64,000 nucleotides of DNA from Turritopsis dohrnii (GCA_027922465.2 BQMF02000272.1:556530-620529); one strand, 5' to 3'. Positions 35,701 through 49,686 are shown, counted from the first letter of the stretch. Made by a program: numbers and translations. Notes: generated by a model from the sequence alone, not told the origin.

Positions 35701-38700
35701 CTAAAAATGATTTCATTATTGAACACCAACCTGAAACATTATGCCACTTAAAGAAAAACTTTTCATGATGAAAACAACGTCTATCTGATTTCGGCTTCAG
35801 TGACCGAAACAATTCCTGGAAACACATCAATTATTAGCAGGAATGATAATAGTAAACAAGAAAAGCTGTAGTACTTCTTTTATCCAAGATGCTCTTTTTG
35901 AGTGTCTCTTTGACCTTCTCAATGAATTTGTAGAATATTTTGCAGTTCCTTCCTAAAATCAAATGACAGTAACATCAAGCATCAGGATTTTTGTTTTCAA
36001 ATAAAGACCTGCTTGGACCTGGTTTTGATTGATTTACCTGTACTAGTAAATCCCTTGATGCTTTTTGATTTGAGTCACATGAAAAGATTTCAGATAGTTC
36101 TTCATAAACCTCTTTGGAAAATCTAAATTAATTTCACATGATTATGACAACAACAAAAACTTTTACTGCAAATACATTTTCGATCACCAAAATGTTAAGA
36201 ATACGTCTGCAAATTGATTGATTGTTTTGTATTTAAATTATAATTCTCTGTCTTACTTTAATTTTCACTTTTATCTACAATCCACAACAATCAATTCCAA
36301 AAAACATTTTCCTTCAGGCACAACAGACTTCAGGGCAAAAATATATTTACATTATGAAATAAAGTAATGCCTTTACTTTGAAACAAGTTGCCAAGATAAA
36401 TTCAAACGATAAATAGCAGATGATTGAAGACCAGATAGTATTGCCTTTAAACTGGAGAAATTCTTTATTTCTCTCAATTCCTAAAATAAATTGAAGTCAA
36501 TTCGATGTACAACATCATTTCAATTCATCTGTTCTATCCATTTCTTGAAGTGTCTTAGCAGAGATTCAAGTGGATTTTTGCAAAACACTACAACAGCAAC
36601 TAATCACCAATAACTCAAGTCATGGAATAACAATAATGGTAATAATTTAAGCTTATTCAAACAAAATAATAAATACAAGAAATTTAGAAACAAAATTACC
36701 AATGCTACATCAATCCATTTCATAATTGCCTTGGAACGAGCAAAGGAACTGTGACATTTTGATTTTTCATCTCTTGCATTGAGAATAGTTGAAATAACTT
36801 TCAAAGAAACTGCATTGAATTGGTCAACAGTTATTTTGATCGATTGCGCTTTTGCACCTTTGGATAGATCACGTTTTGACCAAAAGTAAGCCAGACATTC
36901 ACGTGGAACAACACGAAGAAATAATTCCTAAAAGTAAGTAAATGTAAGTAAATGTAAATGTAAATGTAAATGTAAATGTAAAAGTAAATGTAAATGTAAA
37001 AGTAAAAGTAAATGTAAAAGACTAAAAATCAAGTACAATCTAAATAGCGAATTAAATAGAAATAAAGTCCCTGTGGGCAAAATCAACGATTATGACGTTT
37101 TCTTTTATTTTAAAAAAAAATTAAACTGATTTAAATGATAATGTATTTCAGCCTTAACACTATTATAATGTAGGACCTCCCACAAACTATCCTACATTCA
37201 TTTTAAAAATTTGAATTTCAGAGACCCTTGAACACATAACAGAAATCATGCTTTGGCTAATGTTCTTCCTAAATTGTCCTCCCTACGATCTATCTTGATT
37301 TCTTTGAATTTTATTTTGAATAATTTACTACTGGAAAAAAGATTGAATACAACAGTGAACATACAGAATCAATAAGTGTTAACTGCTCAGCAATCACATC
37401 ATCCATAAAATTGTTGAGGGCAAACGAAACATTACTTCCATTTGATTTTGTACATGTACATCCAATAACAGATAGGCAAGAACAAAATTTAAACCTGAAG
37501 GGCTCTAAAAAGTCATAATAAATAAAAAATAAAGTAGATTCATGATATAAATGGAAATAAATACAATCAAATCTATTTATATGTAAAGCAACTCAACTTA
37601 CTTTCATCATCAAAAGGACTGACTGTCAACGTTGTCAGTTTACTTGCACATCTGTTATGTAATTCCTTTGCAGCAGACACATGTTTTCGTTTTGCAGTAA
37701 AGTTGATTAAACAAGATAAATTTTCATATAATGGTGGTTCATCGAAATCTAATGGGTATTGGTCAATCCAGATGGATATGACTGAACAAATCCGCCTAAA
37801 TGAAGATGCACTTCAATAGTTCAAGCACATCACTTTGTTTTTTCATAAAGAATCAAAACACACACAGCAACTGAGTTATATTAGTAAGACATTGGTTAGA
37901 TGTTTTCTTTGTTGTGTAACATTCCTGAAAGTAATGTGGTTCATTGGCCTTCCTGGACAAATAGTTTACCAAATTTCCTTTAGTAAATGTCATACTTTCA
38001 AGAAAATGTTTGCAATAAAGGTTAGCTTTATACTTTTTCAAACACAGCTAGAAGTCTTTCACTTGTAACGGTGATTGAGATCACTCAGTATAAACAAGGC
38101 ACAACAACCTAAGATCACTAATCTGATCATGATAAGTTCCATGAAAGTTTCACTTGAACTGATAGTAGGGTCTTGTGAATATTGCATTAATGGGAAATTA
38201 AGCCTTTATCAAAAACTTTTATGCAGAAAGGTCTCATTAATCTTCTGTGACCATTAAAAATGTTCTCGGCAAAGCTGAAAAATAATACATAATAATAATG
38301 AAAAATAACACATTTTTACTCCGGGAAGGTCGAAATAGGAATTTCTGATATATATCTAGAGTGACAATGGTTAAAGGAATAAACCATTTTGGTTAAAGAC
38401 AATCTAAAACAGATATTAATTCAATACAATGCAAATTTAATTTAATACAATACATCAGATACATCAAATATACAAAACATTTATTCAAATGCTTCACATT
38501 TACCTGTACACAAATAAAACAAATTTTAAGCAGATAAGACTTTCATGCATATTTATCTACAAGAAGTCATATCCAATTGAATTGAATTGAATGGAACGCA
38601 AATCTGATTTCAAGTAAATGAAATATATATTATAAATATGATTAAATTCAAAAAGAAGTTACTAACTCTATATTTCACAAAATTCAGAGCAAGCTGTGAT

Positions 38701-41700
38701 TCTCACTATCACCAAGTTCAAAAGCAAACTTCTCTCCCACATAATGAAAAGGAATTGCTACAGATTAAAAATAAGTGATAATGTTATGGTTGTATGTTTG
38801 GCACAGTGCAACTAACGCTAATGAAAGATCAGCTGCTATATTGTGCCGACCAATTATACTCAATTTTTCGTTACTTAAAGGAGTGGTCCACTAATTTTTG
38901 ACAAAAAAATAAATGCAATATTTGAAATCTTCATATCTATTTTATCTATACTGCACTATTTTCTTCATTAATTTCCATGCCTATTGTGTGTTTTACAAAG
39001 AATTTATGAAATGGACATTTCTTTCCGTGACGTCATTGAAGCTCAAAGCAAAGCACAAAATGTCTACCGATAAAGGGAAAATATACATAAGAAACACACA
39101 ATTTGTGTTGAACCTGAATGTTTCTTAATAAGGACGTTGAGTTCTAGAAATACATTACTCTTTCCAGGAGATTTTTTTTATCACTGATTTTTTTGTTTTT
39201 ATAAACCAAGTATATTGTTAATTTGATGCCGTTGTTGTTGAAAATATGTTCATCAGGAGTTCAGCCTACCATGTTTCTTTAATGTTTTCTTAATTTTTTC
39301 TCTTATATAAAATGTTTCGTATATAAAAACAACCGTGTAGTCATGTATCACTGCATAAACATAAATTACAGTAAAGTTACACAAATACTAAAACATAAAT
39401 AAACTACTTTACAAAACGTGTCTGATTCGTAATAACATATCTTTAGGAGGTTTCTCAACAGGAGCGATATTTCTGGGGATTTCAGCATAACAAAGGAGTG
39501 GCAAAATTTCTTTTGTTGTAACTAAATCTTGTAATTAAATCTCTTTGAAAACTATCTTCTGTAAAGTAAAACTGACAAATACGTGGATCTTTAGGTAGGT
39601 TTTCTTTTCGTATTTTTGAAATCCAAACTTTTCTCTTCTTATCATCTCTCGGCAATCGAAAAAAGCTTATATGCTCTGCCTCGCTCTTTTTATCCGTACT
39701 TCGATTAGCTACTACAACCAACTGCACTACAAGACACCATGAATAATTTTACAAACTTATTATATTTATTATATTTGATGTCACGGCGCGATCGCTCTTT
39801 TTGTAGGAATTGAATCATTATTGCTGCTAAATTTACATTCATAGTATGAATTTTAATGTAAATGTTTAGTTTACAAATTATTTTCAATGGTCGGCTGAGG
39901 TTTTTTTGGTTATTATAGTTACTTTTACATCTTGTACATTTTTTAAATTTGACATCTTCGAAGAGTGTGTAAAGAATGACACATCTAAATGGAAATTTAA
40001 TTTTTCGTTGCACATATCTCTGCACATACATATCAGCTATTATTTTGTCCATCGTATTTTACACTGATGTTCGAAACTTTTTCTGCTTAGCTGGTTCTCA
40101 TTCAGTTAAAGATAAAAAATACAATCAGTTTTTTCGAAAGGTATTAAGAATAGAAACCGTCCCGTATAACTCTATTCTAAGTTGCTCAACATGATCCCGT
40201 GTGGAATATGTGTATCTTTGTTTTCATAATAAAGATGTGTTTTTTACTTGTCATCCTTTCTACAGCATTTACACTCGTAAATCATCATTTCTTCGAATAT
40301 GTCTCGCATGAACACAAATGCAAGTTTTCCAATCTACCTGAATTTAATTCTTCTTCTTTATCTTCATCATGATCACTTACGTCAGTTTCAAAACTAAAAT
40401 TCAGAATTCCCAAAGATGCTGAACTTTCATGAATGTCATCTTGCAAATGAAATTCGCTCTGTGCCGTCATGACTTTTAAAACAGAAAGCTGTAATGGCGA
40501 TTTAGCTCAGTTGTTTTTTTTAGCAATTTTTTCATTTGAGATACTATTTATACATAAAAAGGTGTTCATGTAGGATAAATGAAGTATTTCATGCTCAAAA
40601 TTAGAAAAGAAAATCGAAGGCTTAATTTCCCTTTAACATAAATCCATCACAACATTTCGATTGTTGAGGAATAAGTATGCTCAAATGGATTATTAAAAAT
40701 TCATAAGAGAATCAAATTAGGGCATGTGTATTCCTCCTACTCACATGTGACATTAAAATTTCATGGTATTATTAAATAAATATTTGGTGTGACCTTTCAA
40801 GTTTGTGATCAGTAGGAACAATAAAAGTAAGTTCAAAATAATTTAAATTTGACAGGTGAACAACAAATCCTTCAGTGAGATTTTAGTTTTAAATGTTTCA
40901 TAAGAACATACTTGTCAATAAACAAGCTAAAAGTTTCACTGTCTAAAATCAAGAGAAACAAATATTTTGTTCTAAGAGTTTGATTGGTGTTCTCTTTTAT
41001 TTCTTTATGTTCCCACTTGTAAGTTCACAGTATTATTTTTACAAGAAATGTCATTCTTTATGACAGCCTCTGCAATTCAAACATTTAACTGGAAAAAGTT
41101 CCATTTAAAATGTATTTTAATTAGAATAGGTTACAAAGATTTGTCAGTTAGATAAAGGATAATTGCAAACTTTCACACATATAATTCTATAGAATTATTC
41201 ATGTTAATGATAAAATCAGCTGTGTGGAGCATACAGGTATAATGCATTACACAATGCTACATAACGTGTCAAATGTTTTTGTTAATAGAAAATAGTACCT
41301 GATAATCCCCTCAGCAGATTCTTGATCACATTCTGGCGACGCATGCTTATTTTCATGAGCCTCAAACCTAAAATAACATTAGATAATTACATAGTTAATG
41401 AAGAGAAACTGTAAAATTGCTTAACTTTCTCAAAACAATTACGTCTGAAATTTAATGAACCATAAAAAGTTGTAAACCGTAAACATTTAGTATTTCAAGC
41501 TCATGGTAATAATAATACTGTTACCTTTTCAACAATAGCTCAACTACTTGTGTTGTTGTTGAAAAGCTTTTATATGTACAAAGAAAAGCTAATAAGAATC
41601 CAGGTTCAGATTCTAAAGTTGGCGGAGTAAGATGTTCAACAAGTTTTTCTAAAGTTCCAGCCTTCATTATTCTGATTTTTACTGTCTCCCACTGTTTAAA

Positions 41701-44670
41701 TGACAAATCACCTTCATCCAAATCTTCAAGTGTATGTGATCGATATCGAACTTTTTTTAACATAGTACTATACAATGTCCCATCTTCTTCCAAATCAGTC
41801 CAAGACTGGGCCTAAAAAATACCCAAGTAACAAGATAAATCTAAGAAAAATCTAAACGCAATGAGGTTAAAGAGAAGATTAACGTAGTGTTGTTATTAGC
41901 TTTCTATCGTATACTGTATTTATTGTACATTGTATTATTTTTTATACAAACAAATAACATTCAAGCAATAGACGATAGTAACACTGAAGCACTTGAAATA
42001 AAAACTTGTCTAAAATGCATTCATTCAAAATCAACTGATCACAAATATTAGAATTCTATTACAACATTTAAGGTTGTGGTCTTTGACCCGCCAAGTGGTA
42101 AGGTGAACTGATACACAATCAAAAAGTAAAAGAATATATTCTTGATTGACGTCATTCAGTATTATTACTATTAGTAACAACATTTTATAATAAGTCTGGA
42201 CAATTCATGACTAATTGATTCCGGAATAGTTCAATTGTTCAAAAATTAAAATTTGATATAAGAAACATTGCTTCCTCTTATCAGAATCCTTGGTAACAGT
42301 TTCCTTCCTTAAATAACATCACATAAAAATAAAAAATATAGAAAAACCTTTTGAATTTTTTTTCCTAAAGTTTATGAAGGTCAACTAAAACTATAGTTGA
42401 AATTGATTGTGAATGTGTATGCAGGGATGTAGCAAGACATTTTGAGTTGGGGGGCTCAATAAATCTGTATTATCGAAAAAGAGGCCCCATAATGGTTGGG
42501 GCCGATGCGGCAAGAAAAGATTGCCTCTAGATTGCCTATAAAAGCACTCAAAATCTATAATTTCAACATGATTTTCAATTTTTAGGAAAGGCAAAACAAA
42601 TTTCGCATAATTGACAAAAAAAGTTCTACGTCCTTGGTATGTTTGATAAGAACTCCAAAGATCTAGTATAAGAATTTAAATGTAGTACGTTTTACAAGCT
42701 AGGCCAACAAGCTTGTACCTTATAAACACATTGAAGTAATGAGTATCTCAATTGCATATGGACTACAATCATTTTTCAATTTAATTTAATAATGAAATTT
42801 AATAATTTAACTTAATTACTATGTGGAAGCCAAGTTTCATACACAATTCTGTTGTTTATATAGCCAGGCATGCCCACGTGGTTTTCAACAAGTGCAGATT
42901 AGTCTTACATCAGATATCTATTTTTGTTATTTCAATGCAACAGAAGATTTTGAAAACTAGAATCCTAAGTGTAATTTGATGAGATCACTACTGTAGACAA
43001 CCACAAAATTTATCTTATTTTCATATTCAATTCTGTTACTAGTGTTCTCATCATGATCTATCTCTCTTCAGAAAAATAAACAGTATATCTGTATATCATA
43101 TTTATTACTTTCGCATTTTTAGGTTTTCATGCCACAGGACCCACAAGTATAACAGCATCTTAGATGTTAATGTGGCTATTCCATGCTTTGCAAATAAACA
43201 TTGAAAATAAATAAAAAATTAATTAGAACTACAAATTAAACCTACAAACTGATGTTTGAAGTACTTTTAACATTTGAGTTTTCAGCTTCATGCTACAACT
43301 TTTCAAATACATGAACTCACCCGCATTGAGTGGGTAACACACACATTTGGAAGTCTTCAACCGCATGGAATTATATACTCTGAATCACCCGCATCTACTA
43401 AATTATCACCTGCAGAAACCTATTAGTCAATAGTTACTCCATACTAAGGAATACACATAGAATTCCCATAGACAGATGGCAGAATGACTTCATCGCCCTC
43501 CACTAAGAAAAGAAAACCTAATGGGTATGAGGTTGGACTTCTAAAAGTCTTCAACGAAGGCTAAATGCATGTTGCACAATTTGCTACTATCTTAAGGCTT
43601 ATTCAGAGCGCAAATAAAAGACACAAAATTTTTCCCAGACCTCGACCATGTTATGGTTGCTTTTGCACTTCAATCAAAAATTAAAAATTTTATCAATTAC
43701 CCGCATTTTATTATTTTATTTTTGGCCTTTCATAGGATTTCAATTGAGTTGGCAATGATCTAATATTTCTTTGATTTACTGGTAAAGTACCTAAAAACCG
43801 GCAGTAGAAATCTTTGCAAGTAATTCTATGGATAAGAAAAACGGCCAGAGAAAATTTTTGAATTTAGGCCTCTGAAATAGCCTTAAATATGCCCCAATTT
43901 TCAAAATTTTTGATCGGATACCAATAAAAAAAGCCCTATGTAATGGATGGCATGGCATGCCCCTGGATTTGCCGGCCCTGTATAGACGAGTTTCCAATGT
44001 TAATTACACTTTTATACCTTGTACATACTAAAAATCAAATACAATGTATGAAAATAGATAGGAAGTGCTAATGTGTATTGAAACTTTCTAATGTCGATTG
44101 TCTTTAAGGGGACTCCAGAGAACCAAATAAAGTGACAACATTTTGAAGTGTATAAAGAGACTTTTATTTCCTGCGAGGCTGCGTGCGCATACTCACAGGA
44201 AAATGACTTGATTAATGATATTCTATGTTGCAATATACCGTAATTATCGAGCAAAGAACACTAGTGTTTATAAACATTACGTCACTAAGAAACTCATCTA
44301 TATATTTCACTGAAACATTCTCGTTCTTAATAAGAGATGCATATTTTTTAACCTGGCTTTTTCTTCCATTTTAAATCTTTTGCATTGTTGCTGCTCCTAA
44401 TTACATGAAATTGGTGGCTTTACAGAGAGCAATCCTTATCATATACTATTATCATACCAATTGCGAAGGTGGTCTGGAATCTTTGTGCATCGAATCCATT
44501 GATGTGTCAGATAACGTCTTAGATAGTCCGATTTTTCTGGGAAAGGTAGGACTTTTTTTCCACCAGTGTTTGGAAGATTTATCATTGGAGCTGGAGGATG
44601 AAGTAGATATTTTGGCAGATGCTGATTGGTGCTGCTTATCATCAATATTGATTGTCCCTACTGTGGACAT
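31575..44670 (-). CDS. RALGDS: RalGDS/RGL-type Ral guanine nucleotide exchange factor
   Basis: Ras effector that activates Ral GTPases by GDP/GTP exchange (family knowledge). Start ATG at 44670 ([13 protein letters not shown], then a Ser-rich stretch), stop TAA at 31577-31575. Exons: 44458-44670, 41525-41811, 41299-41367, 37602-37795, 37365-37504, 36700-36927, 36377-36480, 36038-36122, 35875-35952, 35614-35700, 34405-34434, 33782-33903, 33595-33690, 33299-33350, 32556-32738, 32359-32467, 31575-31846. They sum to 2349 nt, 783 codons, with consistent phases. The length fits human RGL1/2 (about 770). Domain order is REM, CDC25, linker, RA. The first exon is joined by phase, composition and a good donor only, so the true N-terminus is less certain. 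RALGDS versus RGL paralogue cannot be decided; an invertebrate single ancestor is likely. Confidence 0.92.
33064..33165. repeat. Tandem repeat, 34-bp unit, three copies
   Basis: Three nearly perfect copies of a unit containing CAAGTTAAAACAACTAAAAC, in the RalGDS intron between exons 32556-32738 and 33299-33350. Confidence 0.92.
33782..37504 (-). other. RALGDS: RalGDS catalytic CDC25-homology (RasGEF) domain exons
   Basis: Eight exons: [20 protein letters not shown] (37365-37504); [20 protein letters not shown] and [14 protein letters not shown] (36700-36927); [20 protein letters not shown] (36377-36480); [12 protein letters not shown] (36038-36122); a basic exon (35875-35952); [19 protein letters not shown] (35614-35700); a 30-nt micro-exon [10 protein letters not shown] (34405-34434); [18 protein letters not shown] (33782-33903). 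The conserved structural words of Ral exchange factors ([25 protein letters not shown]) are all present, so the domain looks intact. Confidence 0.92.
36931..37020. repeat. (AAATGT)n microsatellite
   Basis: Hexamer-based array of GTAAAT/GTAAAA units in the intron immediately upstream (gene sense) of the RalGDS exon 36700-36927. Confidence 0.9.
37602..41811 (-). other. RALGDS: RalGDS REM (RasGEF N-terminal) domain exons
   Basis: Exon 41525-41811 gives [20 protein letters not shown] and [18 protein letters not shown] followed by [12 protein letters not shown]; exon 41299-41367 continues with a polar loop; exon 37602-37795 gives [20 protein letters not shown] and a helical end. (I/V)[17 protein letters not shown] and W(I/L)DQY..DF are the REM-domain hallmarks of RalGDS/RGL. 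The 3.5-kb intron in the block contains the THAP relic. Confidence 0.9.
39409..39740 (-). pseudogene. THAP-domain gene relic
   Basis: Inside the RalGDS intron 37796-41298. MVSCSAVGC starts like a THAP zinc finger; after a one-base frameshift it continues [20 protein letters not shown], then [13 protein letters not shown] and [20 protein letters not shown] fingers need C..C then C..H; here the last pair reads CQFY, so the His is missing. A second shift leads to [12 protein letters not shown] and a stop. Such domains are common in P-element-like transposases and host regulators; this copy looks dead. A further acidic frame at 40343-40470 (minus) might belong to it. Confidence 0.6.
42422..43980. 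mobile_element. Possible CAGGG-ended DNA transposon relic in RalGDS intron 1
   Basis: The left edge reads CAGGGATGTAGCAAGACATT and soon TTGGGGGGCTC. The right edge is the complement of CAGGGCCGGCAAATCCAGGG. CAGGG ends followed by G-runs are common in several DNA transposon superfamilies. The inverted match is short and no target duplication is clear, so this is tentative. No transposase is readable inside. Confidence 0.35.
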
Positions 44671-46614
44671 TTTCTGAGTCTTCAGTTACGCGCAAACAAA
44701 ATTTAATTTGCAAATATCATTCCGTGATGGAGTGCGGATGATCCCAATGTCAATGCTTCCAATCGATGTTTTGATTTCTACTCGCCTCCATACTTGTTGT
44801 GTGTGCGAGAAGAAAAAATACCGAATGGAATGTATTCCTCATGTTGTGTTATTCGATTGCCGTAACATTATTGTGTTGTGTGAACATAATGCACATGACA
44901 CAGGGGAATTCACAGTGGGAACAGCACAACGGATGATGATACAGCGAACAGTGGGGAATTTAACAATCTATCTTGATTGCATCTTTTGTCATGTTATTAT
45001 TTAAATTAACATACTGTTCGATCATGTATCTGCTTGACAACTTGACTCATCAAATTCAAAAAGGGGACAATTGATGGAATTGTTTTTGAAAGAACTTATA
45101 TTTTTTTAAACACTAAAGTGAAATAGAAGGCGTTATAATAATTGTAAAAATTGTCACGAAGAAATAAAACTTACACGTTGGTGATTTGAAAAAGTCGCAT
45201 CATTCATTAGTGCAAAAATAAGGAAAAACAAAACAATTATACTGTGTTTTGGTTTTATGACTTTCAATATTTGCAGTTCATAACTATTATCATAACACAG
45301 GCTGTGAAATCAAAAGGACTTTAAACATTTATTTGTTTTAAATATTGAAATTTTGTACAAGAGAATAAACATACCAGCGAAAAAACGCGTTGCTTTAATA
45401 TAAAACTAAATGAAATTACAGATAGTAAAAAGTAAGAGCGAAGTTAAGGTCTGATGCTTTTTTGGAGCCCTCGATATTGGCGATGGGCGGACGAAAAACT
45501 TTGGCAAAATTTTGGGGAGACGAGGTTCTATGACGTCATTAAAACTTTTGAAACGGTTCGTCACAGACATTTCATGCTATACATTCTTATGTTTAGAATT
45601 TCGGATGGCAGCATGTTGCATCGCGGTTGCCAATTCCTAAATTTTATTTTTTATGAACTCTTTAGATGACAACTGATATGAGTGGAGACGCAAAGCCGCC
45701 TTGGTTACTAGTTAAGATTAAAATTTGTTTATGCTTGAAAATTATTACAAAGTGTGGCAAGTATCACAAAGTGTGGCAATTATTACAAATCTTCACGCAC
45801 GGACAAAAACTCCAGACATATCGTTTACGTACCAAAAGTATTTAAGACCGTAATTGCTTTTTTCTTCTCTTTGATACTTTCAGAGCTTGTTGTATATACC
45901 ACACGTCTACTCCATATTGATTAATATATTCGGAAACCACAATTTTTGCTTAACTTTCGTTTTTCACAGCTTCAAGGAAACGATTTGACGGTGTGTTTTT
46001 GTTTACTTAGTAAAAGTGGAGTTCTGACAGTAACTGAGAAAACAACTCTGATGTTGAAAACTATATAAACATCTGAAGGTGGGTTTCAAAACTACGTTTT
46101 TTGAAATCATATTTCAAGAAAAAATCACCTAGTGAAAACTCAAGTGAAGAGTGCTGTATTTACTTATTTGAAATTACAAAATGACTACTTAAAAAAACAT
46201 TGAAAGCAGCCACACCCACACAAAGCTATTTAAAAATGATTTGATACTTACAATGTATTTATATGAGATACAAGTAAACGTAATATCGATCATGAGAGGA
46301 AAAAGCATATCATATCACACTAAGTTTCAGATCATCATAACTCGAGAAACGATATGAGTGAAATCAACATGATTCCATCGACTTGTCCTTGTAATGTATA
46401 TCCCGTTTGAAATAGTTCTCTTTTTTACTCTGAAGGTATACTACATAAAAGAGTCTGTTTATACCGACTTTGGCCTGTGTTGGCATCTTTTAGCATCACT
46501 GTTCCACATGTAAAGTGGCATCGATGCAGGAGTTCTGTCCATTTTAGAAAAAATGTCTACTTGGAACAAAGAATGGTGTTTTAGGAATATAATCATAAAT
46601 TCACGCTGTTTCAG

Positions 46615-46754
46615 GGCCAGTAGCAACTCGCGATACTCTTGCTACAAGATTGCAGAACAGCCATCTAGTGGTGTCACGGGCCCTTTCGTATGCAACAACA
46701 GTTAATCCAAGTGAATGGCACCAGATACTACCTTTTCGAATTTGTTTATCCGTA
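46615..46754. other. Short block open on both strands with exon-like edges
   Basis: On the plus strand the block is preceded by CTGTTTCAG and followed by GTAAGT, and reads 46 codons beginning PVATRDTLATRLQNSHLV. On the minus strand it is also open and reads TDKQIRKGSIWCHSLG then LTVVAYERARDTTRWLFC, ending at a stop. It is richer in GC than its surroundings. It may be a lone exon, a fossil of a repeat, or chance; no family recognised. Confidence 0.25.
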
Positions 46755-48000
46755 GTAAGTGAAATTTACTTGTGAAACGCCAAATCACACTGAGTTTAAG
46801 GCGATGTGTTGATTGGAAATTTCTGCATCAAAGCTTCTTTTTCAAAATTTGGTCCTCGTTTGGAATCAAGTTTGAGTTTTTTTCATTTACACACTAATAA
46901 ATTTGGACGATTTATTTCCAGATGAACAAATTATTGTTATATCGTGGTAATGATAATGATGCCTAATGTCTCCAATCTTTCCCACTAGAACTAGCTACGT
47001 ATGTAAGGTAACGAGAGATCCTCCAGATCCTCATCTCTAACCTAAAGGAGGCTGACACAAACGTTTTGTTTTTCGGACATCAAATCTGGCAGACTCGCGC
47101 TTCTTTGATGATCCAATAGATTGCATCTTCGTTATTGGACACTGGCAGCTCACAATGAGGGGTGAACAATCATTATTGCATTCAAAAATATTCTTCCCAT
47201 TCGTTACCAGAAACTACGCACAACAGATAATATCCGTTCGCAGCTTCTCATTCCTATTTGCAGAAAGTTGAACTACAGGCTTTTTGCTCACTTCCTTACA
47301 GACAGTTTATAGTATGTCGGCTGTGACATTTACGAGATCAATATGTTAGCTTAACAAAAGCAACAAATTCACACTGAATTTGCAGGAATAATTTGCATTT
47401 GAATTGTGGCACTCATTAGAAGCTTTGTAGCTGTCAGCCGTGACGTAGATATGAGTTACCACTCAATTTTCTCGAAAGAACCAACATGAACCAAAAATTT
47501 TTCTACCTGGAGAAAAGCACACTCTAAGCAACACGGAAAGGGGAGGAGGGTGTTTTTACAAAAGTGGTGACTTCTTACATATATGACTCCCGACAGTAAC
47601 AGTGACATCATTGGTTACCATTAACAAAATAGTGGGAAGATTTAACAAAACACTTAACCTTATGGTTAAATTGCACGATATATCCGGACATTGTTTCACA
47701 TTTCGCATTGTGACCCAGACCGAACATTCAGATAGAAAAGGACATTCTTCAGCCCCACAGCATAAACAGTTATCTGTTCAGCTAACGTAAACTTTATTTG
47801 TCATACAATATTGAAGTTGTATGAACTAAATTGTTCCACTTACTGGATTGATTAAGTCATCCCGTGCTGTGTTGACACGGTTCTGAATTTTTCAGTTGCT
47901 ATACCAACCATTTCGAGTCTTATCAACTCAACTTACTCAAAGAGAAGCAACTGAGTAGTAAACTGGGCAGTTATGGCAGGGACATCGAGTTCTGAGTTGA

Positions 48001-48181
48001 GGCTGAAATACACTATCATTTTTCAATGATCATTTTTCAATGATACATTCCAATGACATTGAAAATTAAAAATTTTGGCGCAAATACACTATCATTGAAA
48101 ATTACAAACATGGACCCTGAGGAAGAAACAGCAGAAATGTCATTGGATTGTATCATTGAAAAATGATAGTGTATTTCAGCC
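48001..48181. mobile_element. 181-bp palindromic MITE-like element
   Basis: The ends GGCTGAAATACACTATCATT and their complement match almost perfectly for about 46 bp, including ATTCCAATGACATT. The left arm has a small internal duplication of CATTTTTCAATGAT. No coding content beyond an 18-codon frame (MDPEEETAEMSLDCIIEK). Flanking words TTG and TTAGTTG do not form a clean duplication. Confidence 0.7.
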
Positions 48182-49686
48182 TTTAGTTGTTGTCGCGCAA
48201 TCGGCAATTATTATACTACTGCTGATTTTTATCACAATCTAAACAGGATCTTTATACAATTTTGCAGGTATAAACTTGATTGACTCCTCCAAATTTTAAT
48301 AAATGTTTCAGTTTATATCAAAGTTTCCTGAAAGAACTTCCTCGTGGATATTACATCTGCGACTATCTTCAAGATTTTTTAGCTTTTCGTTATTATGTTT
48401 ATCTTCGTTTGGTTTTTTCTCTTTCTTGGCATTTTCTACTCGATATTCCCGGAAACGAATCCGAAATGCCAGGACTGTCTTACGCAAAATTTATCGTAGA
48501 ATAACATTCAAAAATCAGTTTCTCCCCGTTTGACCACGGCTTTGCCCGTTTAAAGAAAAATTGAACCCACCTATTTCACCTTAGCTTCTCCAGGCAGGGC
48601 GGAAAATTAAGCGTGCAATTGCACGGGGCGTATAACAATAAGCGTACAATTGCAATGTTACGCCCGTAGAAGTTAAGCGTGCAATTATACGGATTTCCCC
48701 AGACTGGATGTACAACCATATGAAGGAAACCCTTTTTACATGTGGTGGACAACAACCAGTTGTTAATTCAAGGAGTGAATTGCAAGTAAAAACTTTTTTT
48801 TTCTTTTTTTTTTTTTTATTCAGAAAACCAATTATAAATATACGTAAAATATTAAATACACACAGGATTATTGAGACATTATAATGTGAAAGAATCTGGT
48901 TGAATGTGCCTCCTGGGATAGCCGTGTAATCCAAACAATATTCATTCAATTCCATGATCACGTATACTGTTTTGATATTGTATATGATATTTTATTTCGT
49001 AGAAATTAAATATAATATATATGTCAATTTTCCTTACAAGAACGAACGTAAATCAAAGCACATTCCAACATAACAGTCTGTAACTTAAATCAAGCCGAAA
49101 CAAAAACTTCTACTTCCAGATATGCAGTGGATTTATATTTTCACTACCAAAATATTCTTTTTTTCATTTGGGATTTACGAAAGTCAGTTTTATTGCATTA
49201 ATATAATATATGTATGACATACTATGATAGTATGTAAACATATCAGAGATGTTTATTTTGAATATTTGAATTTAATTTTATAAATTGTGATTTTTTCTTC
49301 CCAAATTTGAAATGCTAAACATAATATTTTTTAGTAAAGATTGGTTTTTGATTGCTTTTGATAGTTATTTGCTAAAATGCCTACCCCCTAAGGTCTGACA
49401 ATTTTCTTTTCTTCTTTTGTTAACCTTTATACAATTTTGATTTATAATTTTGTAAGATGGTTTCATCTGAGTGTTTAAGCAAGTGTTCTGTTGAATTACA
49501 TCTGACCTGTGATTTTATGGTTTATGGATATGAAGCTTGTCTTCAGCATGAATAATAATCTTATGTTTATTATGACGAAAATTGCCTTATAGATTGTGCT
49601 GCAAAAGACTATTCCAGTTGTTTAAGGGGAAATATTAGTCACATTTAGGTCTTATAGTTTTTCGGTATGTCCATAGTAAATTCTAA

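Larger units (their letters stand above)
44671..49686. other. Upstream flank of RalGDS and gene-free region
   Basis: Five kb with no supported gene. The first few hundred bases should include the RalGDS promoter/5' UTR; an unusually long plus-strand open frame there (44708-45004) has no family match. A conserved-looking block at 46615-46754, a palindromic element at 48001-48181 and a GC-rich patch with repeated GCGTGCAATT words at 48610-48700 are the only structured parts. Confidence 0.55.

Noticed and set aside
44708..45004. Plus-strand 98-codon frame upstream of RalGDS as a divergent gene
   Set aside because: No family words, starts within the probable 5' flank, and Cys-rich composition follows from local sequence; kept only as a note.
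48807..48834. Long T-run as the reversed poly(A) tail of a minus-strand retroposon
   Set aside because: The run is interrupted and I could not find flanking direct repeats as for the insert at 9894-10186.
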